Positions 5,965 through 11,029 of a stretch of DNA of 11,029 nt are shown here, piece by piece. The position numbers and the translations under genes are program-made. This DNA is from Cloacimonetes bacterium SCGC AAA252-N17. Its GTDB lineage: Bacteria > Cloacimonadota > Cloacimonadia > JGIOTU-2. Position 1 is the first letter of the stretch. Each line of letters opens with the position of its first letter. The notes below the pieces were generated by a model. The model made no database searches and was not told the DNA's origin. It saw only the letters and a program-made list of their open reading frames with translations. Where the stretch lies: contig ASNI01000073.1 of NCBI GenBank assembly GCA_000404785.1, positions 1 to 11,029 of the forward strand, in the 5' to 3' direction.

Positions 5965-8031
5965 CTATCTTAGATTTTCGAAACATACAACTGTTGAATC
6001 ATTAGCATTAAATCCATCTTTAGGATAAAATCTAATTGTTGCCATCACGCCGTATTCCTCATATGGCAAAGTTCCAGATCCTACGAGTTTAAATTCACCA
6101 CACTCAACATCTGTCCATATATAAAAACCATCCAAATATTCAGACCAATAAACGTCAGATAATGTTAAACATTCGGAGTCAAAATGAATTACACCCTCGA
6201 AAGAAAAAATATTTTCTGCATTTGTGATTATTATCGGCACATCAATGGGATCGCCGGTATATACTTGATCCTCCATTGTTATATCACCATTAGCTATGTA
6301 GGATGATCCCGGCTGATAGGGCAAAGTGTCAATAATTCCAACTCCATATTGTAGAATCATAGTTGCGTCCAAAGCTGAGACAGTAGAATCAAGACTTACA
6401 TCAGCGACCAACAATTGCAGATCATCTAAGTTAATGTAACCTACCAAATATTGCAATATCATTGAGGCATCATACGCTTGAACTAATCCGTTGAAATCCA
6501 CATCGCCATATATGAGAGCTACTATATTTATTCCTCCTGATGTAAGCTCGACAGGCACCACACCCGTGTCAAACAAGGCATCCTCAAGCGTTATTGGAAT
6601 AAAATCGGTTGCCGTATCGGGTATCCTGAACTTCATCCATATAAGAACATCTTCACCGGATATCGGTTCTGAACCAGCCATCCATATAATATTTAGACTA
6701 TCTATTTCATTGAACTCATACATCCATCCGGCATCACCAACCAAACTGGAATCAGCGATCAACTCAATAAATTCTAATGACCCTAAATATCCACCAATAA
6801 TAATTTCTGCAGAGGTAAAAGTTAAATCTTGAGGAAATAGAACATTTATGGGCACAAAAACAGTATCACCGGGCAATGCGTTTTCAGTGGGGATCTCAAG
6901 ATATATATGTTGTTGATAATTATAATATTCATAGCATCCCATATCAATAATTGCTAATCCATCTCCGTTTCCGTCAACGACACGCGGATTACCATCTAAA
7001 TCATAGAGTGGTAAGTTCAAACCGGTAGTATCAATAATTCCTGCATCAATACAAGGGGAAGTTTCCGAAAGATTCATATCCAAATTAGAAGAATCAATAA
7101 ATTCGGGATCAAGATAAATATTGTAGTAAATATCACAGGGATCTCCATTAGAATTTACCTGAACAATTGTACCTAAGCCAGAAGGAACAGAACCGCCAAA
7201 TGAACCTGAAGAATTCTCATAACAGTTACAATATTCAATGGTTGCTTGCGATAGAGAATGAAACACAAATCCTGTACCAGTATTATTAGATAATATACAA
7301 TCTACAATAATTGGGCTAGAGCTATCCCACACACCAATTGTTGCCCATCCGTAGGATACATTATTAAAAAAAGTACAATTAATTATCATTGGATCGGACG
7401 ACCAACAATCTATTGCTGAGCTACCGGCATTGGAAATATTCTCGTTAAATAGACAATTATCAATTAATCCTTTAGAATGACTCAGAAAGATTCCACAGCC
7501 ATTATCATTTGCAATATTGTTATTGAAAATGCAATTAGTAATTTTCATTGATGAATTATTATAACATGCAACACCACCTCCATCGTCTGTGGCTGTATTA
7601 TTTGAAATGATCAAATGGTCAATAACAGGTTTACTTGCATTACTACATTTAATACCACCACCATCTGCAGCATATCCATTTGTAATCGTAAAACCCTTGA
7701 GTATTGCAGAGGATGTTTCACCATTTTGAAAAGTTACCACAACTCCATTGTGATTGCCATTAATAACCGTATCGTTAATATAATCTTTATTTCCTGTGGT
7801 GAGAAATAAAGATGCAACAACAATATTCTTCCCATTGAAATTAATGTTTTCATAATAAGTACTTGGATGTACTAAAATTGTATCCCCATTACTAGCAACA
7901 TTGATTGCTTCTTGAATTGATAAAAATTGAGCACCGCCATTAGCGTTTACGGTAATTAAATCAGCTTGTAATAGATAGACATTTACTATTATAACAAAAA
8001 ATAAAATACCTGTTATTATCTTACTTTTCAT
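5965..8031 (-). CDS. Secreted beta-helix protein with cohesin-like and dockerin modules, ended early by an in-frame TAG
   Basis: The product is 688 residues from the chosen ATG at 8031, which has GGAGGTG 5-11 bases upstream and sits just below a promoter. An open frame extends back to 8082, but its first 17 codons overlap the promoter and lack a ribosome site. Layout: signal peptide about 1-23; right-handed parallel beta-helix about 24-340 (ITVNANGGAQ, SIQEAI, then repeated NNNxA/GGG strands); a short LDGNPRVVDGNGDG...DMGCYEY motif about 344-370; a cohesin-like beta domain about 375-505; a type I dockerin pair about 508-570 with calcium loops DVDFNGLVQAYD and DVSLDSTVSALD; a second cohesin-like domain about 580-688. 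The TAG follows FENLR and replaces what is probably a Trp codon (TGG). The same frame then runs into the sorting domain at 5611-5949. Beta-helix proteins of this kind often bind or cleave polysaccharides; no catalytic residues can be assigned. Confidence 0.85.
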   Translation of the reverse strand: MKSKIITGILFFVIIVNVYLLQADLITVNANGGAQFLSIQEAINVASNGDTILVHPSTYYENINFNGKNIVVASLFLTTGNKDYINDTVINGNHNGVVVTFQNGETSSAILKGFTITNGYAADGGGIKCSNASKPVIDHLIISNNTATDDGGGVACYNNSSMKITNCIFNNNIANDNGCGIFLSHSKGLIDNCLFNENISNAGSSAIDCWSSDPMIINCTFFNNVSYGWATIGVWDSSSPIIVDCILSNNTGTGFVFHSLSQATIEYCNCYENSSGSFGGSVPSGLGTIVQVNSNGDPCDIYYNIYLDPEFIDSSNLDMNLSETSPCIDAGIIDTTGLNLPLYDLDGNPRVVDGNGDGLAIIDMGCYEYYNYQQHIYLEIPTENALPGDTVFVPINVLFPQDLTFTSAEIIIGGYLGSLEFIELIADSSLVGDAGWMYEFNEIDSLNIIWMAGSEPISGEDVLIWMKFRIPDTATDFIPITLEDALFDTGVVPVELTSGGINIVALIYGDVDFNGLVQAYDASMILQYLVGYINLDDLQLLVADVSLDSTVSALDATMILQYGVGIIDTLPYQPGSSYIANGDITMEDQVYTGDPIDVPIIITNAENIFSFEGVIHFDSECLTLSDVYWSEYLDGFYIWTDVECGEFKLVGSGTLPYEEYGVMATIRFYPKDGFNANDSTVVCFENLR

Positions 8032-8035
8032 GTCG

Positions 8036-8042
8036 CACCTCC
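8036..8042 (-). promoter_or_regulatory. Shine-Dalgarno site GGAGGTG that fixes the beta-helix protein start
   Basis: GGAGGTG lies 4 bases before the ATG at 8031 on the minus strand. It supports this start over the upstream in-frame start at 8082, which has no such site. Confidence 0.7.
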
Positions 8043-8053
8043 ATAGTTTCACT

Positions 8054-8082
8054 TTTAAAAATCCTCTTAATAATTTTGTCAA
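8054..8082 (-). promoter_or_regulatory. Candidate sigma-70-type promoter for the beta-helix gene
   Basis: A perfect -35 box TTGACA (8077-8082, minus strand) is followed after 17 bases by TTTAAA (8054-8059), a 4-of-6 match to TATAAT. The predicted transcript start would be near 8047, giving a short leader with the GGAGGTG site. The promoter lies between the flippase-like gene and the beta-helix gene, so the latter can be transcribed on its own even though both are on the same strand. Confidence 0.5.
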
Positions 8083-8086
8083 TAAT

Positions 8087-9076
8087 TTAATTATTTGATT
8101 TCAAAACCTCTGTAAATCTTATCCCAATTGAAGAAAGTGATATTGCTCCAATTGAAAAAATCATAATTGTTGTTAGTATATGAACGGTTGCAACGGCAGC
8201 CCCAGTTAAGTTATTATTTACACCAAGTGCAAAAGAAAAAATCACAACCCACATGAATTCATTTGAACCAATCTGTGCTGGAGGTGTTGGCAAGATATAA
8301 GTAAGATTCATAAGTGTATAACCAAAAAGAATTTTAATAAATCCAACATCTTGCAGTCCTAAACTTTTAAAAATCATATATACAAAAAACCCTTCTGACA
8401 AAACAGCAACAATTGTTAAAACATAAATCAGTATTGTGTCCTTAAGTCGTCCTCTGAGAATTCCCATTCCATCAATGAAGCTAACAAAAAATTCTTCGAG
8501 TTTAAGTTTGAGTTTATTGGGAAGGAAAAACGATAATTTCATCAATAGCAGATGCATAAATTCAGGTTTTTTTACTGATAATAACAAAACAATCATTAAT
8601 ATCGCATATATGGCAAGTATGGAGACAATTACCCAAGTGAGTGTTCTTCCAACAGGAATTGCTAAAATTGGAATTAGTATAATAATTACAATAATTGGAA
8701 ATAAATCAGTTAGTTTGTCGATGAATATTGAAGGAAGGGATTTTGAAATTTTTACACCTTCATTTTTCTTAAGAAAAAAACTTTTTGCAACCTCACCCGC
8801 TCGAACTGGGATAAGATAATTAATTAACATACCCGCCATAAAATAGTAGAAAGATTCAATGATTTTCATAGTAAAGATCGGCTTCAATATAAGTCGCCAT
8901 CTATAAGAACGAATAAAATATGCAAAAACATAAAAAAATGAAAATATTAATAAATTAAAAACATTTAATCGTTTTAGATATGACCAGATTTCATTTATAT
9001 CAACCAGGAGAAACCACAAACCAAGAAAGGCAATACCAATTATTATACCAATTATAATATTCAATTTATTTTTCAT
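8087..9076 (-). CDS. Flippase-like / LPG-synthase transmembrane-domain integral membrane protein
   Basis: This 329-residue membrane protein has about eight hydrophobic segments and fits the LPG_synthase_TM / UPF0104 family (PF03706, COG0392). Signature parts are the early YFIRSYRWRLIL segment, the IPVRAGEVAKSFFL motif after the third segment, and ILPTPPAQIGSNE near the seventh. Family members are linked to moving or modifying lipid-linked sugars and phospholipids in the cytoplasmic membrane; there is no aminoacyl-transferase domain, so it is not a full MprF. I chose the ATG at 9076 over the TTG one codon upstream; GGGGTAG lies just before it, inside the end of the upstream gene, which it overlaps by 11 bases. 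With the epimerase and the 141-residue protein it forms an operon that suggests a glycolipid or polysaccharide export role (inference). Confidence 0.85.
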   Translation of the reverse strand: MKNKLNIIIGIIIGIAFLGLWFLLVDINEIWSYLKRLNVFNLLIFSFFYVFAYFIRSYRWRLILKPIFTMKIIESFYYFMAGMLINYLIPVRAGEVAKSFFLKKNEGVKISKSLPSIFIDKLTDLFPIIVIIILIPILAIPVGRTLTWVIVSILAIYAILMIVLLLSVKKPEFMHLLLMKLSFFLPNKLKLKLEEFFVSFIDGMGILRGRLKDTILIYVLTIVAVLSEGFFVYMIFKSLGLQDVGFIKILFGYTLMNLTYILPTPPAQIGSNEFMWVVIFSFALGVNNNLTGAAVATVHILTTIMIFSIGAISLSSIGIRFTEVLKSNN

Positions 9077-9491
9077 CAACTACCCCAAATACCCAAACAA
9101 TATGTGCTTTTCGTCTCTTTTTGTAAAATTGTTCAAATACAGGAATCCATACCGTAAATAAAACTGGCGTCAATTTTGATAAAATTGGAATCTTCATTTT
9201 AGATGATTTCTGACCTGTTTCAAGAGGGTCAGATTTCCAAGGAGGTGCATCTGCATAACCACTTTCCAATAATTGCAATCCGTCGTTCCTGACTGCACTT
9301 TCCACTTCTTCTTTTGTAAAACCTCTTCCTGAATGATCCTTATTTGAAGAAAGATATAATACTCCATCTTTATATTTTCGGATTAATTTTTTTCGAATTC
9401 TTTCAACTGATTTTATCTCAAATATCTCCCCGAAACCTAATATTTCACAATCATATCTTTGATGAATATCCTGTTTTATTATACCTTCCAT
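9066..9491 (-). CDS. Conserved-looking 141-residue protein of unknown function
   Basis: I do not recognise this protein with confidence. It is well supported as a gene: an AGGAG site lies 6 bases before the ATG, within the last codons of the epimerase gene, which it overlaps by 13 bases, and it overlaps the flippase-like gene by 11 bases. It has no signal peptide. A basic stretch (about 31-40, RIRKKLIRKY) precedes DGVLYLSSNKDHSGRGFTKEEV (about 42-63), then APPWKSDPLE. A hydrophobic run (about 101-122, with IPILSKLTPVLF) is followed by KKRRKAH and a C-terminal IVWVFGVV. The middle and end faintly recall the C-terminal half of class I SAM-dependent methyltransferases found in polysaccharide clusters, but no SAM-binding motif is present, so it would be a fragment or a different family. 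Its position between two envelope-sugar genes suggests a related job. Confidence 0.75.
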   Translation of the reverse strand: MEGIIKQDIHQRYDCEILGFGEIFEIKSVERIRKKLIRKYKDGVLYLSSNKDHSGRGFTKEEVESAVRNDGLQLLESGYADAPPWKSDPLETGQKSSKMKIPILSKLTPVLFTVWIPVFEQFYKKRRKAHIVWVFGVVDEK

Positions 9492-10477
9492 TTATACTCC
9501 TGTGCTAAATTATGTACTAATCTACTAATTCCATGTTCGTATGAAAATATGGGCTTAAAATCGCATTCCTTCTCGATTTTGGAAATATCATATATCACAT
9601 CTTTAACCATTGTATCCACTTTCTCTTGGGCAATAATTGGTTCTGGACCTGTTAATTTAATACCAATCTGATAAATTCTTTCAATTACTGTAGATATAAA
9701 TCGTGCAAACCATTCTGGAATCTTTATGTCAAGAATGACCTTTTTTTGTAATTCGTTTCTTATTAATTTAACTAAATTGTTTATTGTAATTGGATATTTA
9801 TAAGAGACAATAAAGCCATCGTTAGTTGGATGAAAATTTGTTCCAATCTTTTCAAGAATATTAATAAAATCTTCAATATAAATACATTGAATTCTATTTC
9901 TGCCATTCCCCACTGTATGATATGAATTATTATGAATCATTTTTATTAAACGTGTCATCATACCTTGTGGATCATTTTCACCATACACAATTGAGGGACG
10001 AAGAATTGTATATGGCAGACCATACTTTTCATTATATAAAGTAACAAGATTTTCGCATTCCAACTTCATTTTTCCATATAAATTACAGGGCTTTCTCTCT
10101 GTATCCTCTGAAATAGGAAGTTCCTCTGTATATCCATAAACCGCAACTGAACTACAAAATATAAAATGAGTAATTTTCCCAATGGATGATTTTAATAATA
10201 TCTCGGTGAATTCCTGTCCAGACTGAATATATTTATTCCAATTTGTTCCCCATTTATGGCGAATACTTGCAAGATGATATAGTATATCAAATTGATAAAA
10301 ATCTATTCTTTTATTAATTATATCCTCAATGAAAATGTACTGAACATCCAACTTTCTGAGCTCCTCAATATTTGAGTCAGGTCTGATAACACAAGTAATC
10401 TTATGACCTTTGGTCACAAGACGGTTGATTAAATGATATCCGATAAAACCAGTTCCACCGGTAATTAAAATATTCAT
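9479..10477 (-). CDS. NAD-dependent epimerase/dehydratase (extended SDR family)
   Basis: This 332-residue cytosolic enzyme is of normal length for extended short-chain dehydrogenases acting on nucleotide sugars or similar compounds. Visible motifs: the NAD(P)-binding TGGTGFIG at residues 6-13; DILYHLAS about 64-71; the active-site Ser in FCSSVAVYG (Ser109/110); the catalytic pair Tyr134-x-x-x-Lys138 in YGKMK; and LRPSIVYGENDP about 159-170. All needed residues are intact. The exact substrate cannot be read; UDP- or dTDP-sugars are usual, and NAD-dependent 3-beta-hydroxysteroid-type relatives share these motifs. The ATG at 10477 has AAAGGAAT upstream. It is the first gene of an operon with the 141-residue protein and the flippase-like protein, which favours a role in envelope sugar or glycolipid assembly. 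Confidence 0.92.
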   Translation of the reverse strand: MNILITGGTGFIGYHLINRLVTKGHKITCVIRPDSNIEELRKLDVQYIFIEDIINKRIDFYQFDILYHLASIRHKWGTNWNKYIQSGQEFTEILLKSSIGKITHFIFCSSVAVYGYTEELPISEDTERKPCNLYGKMKLECENLVTLYNEKYGLPYTILRPSIVYGENDPQGMMTRLIKMIHNNSYHTVGNGRNRIQCIYIEDFINILEKIGTNFHPTNDGFIVSYKYPITINNLVKLIRNELQKKVILDIKIPEWFARFISTVIERIYQIGIKLTGPEPIIAQEKVDTMVKDVIYDISKIEKECDFKPIFSYEHGISRLVHNLAQEYKWKV

Positions 10478-10569
10478 TGCTTATTCCTTTAATATTCAAA
10501 TGTGTATTCATGAAATTGTTGTAAAGTTTTCCAATCTTTTCATAGCTTTTAAAGATATTTTGGAATTTG

Positions 10570-10596
10570 TTGACATGTTCATCTTTAATTTACGAT
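10570..10596 (+). promoter_or_regulatory. Candidate promoter for the fibronectin-type protein
   Basis: A perfect TTGACA (10570-10575) on the plus strand is followed at 15 bases by TACGAT (10591-10596), a 4-of-6 match to TATAAT. The spacer is shorter than ideal. It sits in the 158-base divergent region 10478-10635. On the minus strand I see only a TTTACA box with no clear -10 for the epimerase operon. Confidence 0.35.
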
Positions 10597-10635
10597 TTCG
10601 AATGCAAATTGAATTTTAATTAATTGGAGTAATAC

Positions 10636-11029
10636 ATGAGAGTATACATTTTACTCATAATTTTAATATTTCTTTCATTCACCTTATGTGCTCAAGACAT
10701 AACATTCACTGCGGCAGACAACACAAATGACGACGGCGATGCCATTATATTAGAGTGGAACGCTCCTCCATCAGTTCCAGAAATGATCATCAGTCGTAGT
10801 ATTGATAAAGAAAATTATATCGAAATCGCGAGGATCACTCCACTGCTTAAAACATATATTGATGATGATAATATCGAGGACGGGCAGGAATATTATTATA
10901 AACTTTCAGTTCTTAATGAGGATGGAGACATAGTACAAAGCTTCACTGCTTCTGCAATACCCAAAGCTCAGTGGTTCAATACTGATAAAATATCTCTGCT
11001 TATTATGACTCTTCTCCTTGGCAGCGCTA
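10636..11029 (+). CDS. Exported or membrane protein with fibronectin type III-like domain (partial, cut by window end)
   Basis: The open frame begins with ATG at 10636, with GGAG 6 bases upstream, and runs 131 codons to the window edge without a stop. A signal peptide covers about residues 1-19 (RVYILLIILIFLSF, ending LCA before QD). A fibronectin type III-like beta domain covers about 21-108, recognisable by DDGDAIILEWNAP, IISRSIDKENY and the late EYYYKLSVLNEDG strand. After AQWFNTDK a hydrophobic stretch begins (KISLLIMTLLLGSA), probably a membrane segment. This order (signal peptide, FN3-like domain, WF-x-T-x-K, membrane segment) recalls DUF6754-type proteins, but the part that would settle this is outside the window. 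The gene is divergent from the epimerase operon. Confidence 0.75.
   Translation, partial: MRVYILLIILIFLSFTLCAQDITFTAADNTNDDGDAIILEWNAPPSVPEMIISRSIDKENYIEIARITPLLKTYIDDDNIEDGQEYYYKLSVLNEDGDIVQSFTASAIPKAQWFNTDKISLLIMTLLLGSA

Noticed and set aside
5965..5967. TAG read as a sense codon across the genome
   Set aside because: TAG is the natural end of the gene at 442 and of the sorting domain at 5611, so general recoding is not supported; a nonsense change or local readthrough is simpler.
6491..7809. Two plus-strand open frames opposite the beta-helix gene
   Set aside because: The beta-helix, cohesin-like and dockerin motifs are clear on the minus strand; these frames show none.
6925..8000. CRISPR-like or tandem DNA repeats in the beta-helix region
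   Set aside because: The repetition is at protein level (beta-helix rungs) with diverged DNA; no regular repeat-spacer pattern exists.
8436..8819. Plus-strand open frame of 127 codons
   Set aside because: It is antisense to the flippase-like membrane gene and reads as its complement.
9074..9079. TTG start at 9079 for the flippase-like protein
   Set aside because: The ATG directly after it (9076) is the stronger start and the protein differs by one residue only.
9459..9671. Plus-strand open frame of 70 codons
   Set aside because: It is antisense to the overlap of the 141-residue gene and the epimerase gene, with no ribosome site.

Overview
The window is AT-rich and gene-dense. It suggests an uncultivated member of the Fibrobacteres-Chlorobi-Bacteroidetes (FCB) superphylum, most like Candidatus Cloacimonadota or a close relative. 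This is inferred from four things: a C-terminal 'SPNPF...IYNIKGEL...WDGRDKYGN...GIYFYK' sorting/FlgD-like module of the type IX secretion kind, cohesin/dockerin-like modules on a secreted beta-helix protein, paired DUF3857/transglutaminase-like exported proteins, and the base composition. No rRNA or other taxonomic marker is present, so the phylum is not proven.

Layout. Bases 1-441 carry no gene; they hold an imperfect inverted repeat (130-233) between two degenerate direct repeats. Bases 442-5126 are a tight minus-strand operon read from right to left: a lipoprotein of unknown role (4293-5126), a lipoprotein with DUF3857 and an intact transglutaminase-like Cys-His-Asp triad (2310-4277), and a paralogue with a signal peptide but a broken triad (442-2313). 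The last two genes overlap by 4 bases (ATGA). Bases 5243-5578 on the plus strand are the C-terminal remnant of a CpsB/YwqE-type PHP-domain tyrosine phosphatase. Bases 5611-8031 on the minus strand encode a secreted beta-helix / cohesin-like / dockerin / cohesin-like protein. An in-frame TAG at 5965-5967 cuts it off from its own C-terminal sorting domain. Bases 8087-10477 on the minus strand are a second tight, overlapping operon: an NAD-dependent sugar epimerase/dehydratase, a 141-residue protein I cannot name, and an LPG-synthase-TM/flippase-like membrane protein. A divergent promoter region follows (10478-10635), then the start of a plus-strand exported protein with a fibronectin type III-like domain and a membrane segment, cut by the window edge.

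How the genes may work together (inference). Nearly everything acts in or outside the cell envelope. The left operon would give three exported proteins, one a probable active transglutaminase-fold enzyme and one a pseudoenzyme partner. The right operon fits making or moving a glycolipid or polysaccharide precursor. The middle secreted protein is surface-directed by design but appears to have lost its sorting tail through a single nonsense change.

I see no CRISPR array, tRNA, rRNA, transposase gene or defence system. The observations most worth a second look are the in-frame amber stop, the active/inactive transglutaminase-like pair, the dockerin lying between two cohesin-like domains, and the unnamed 141-residue protein.
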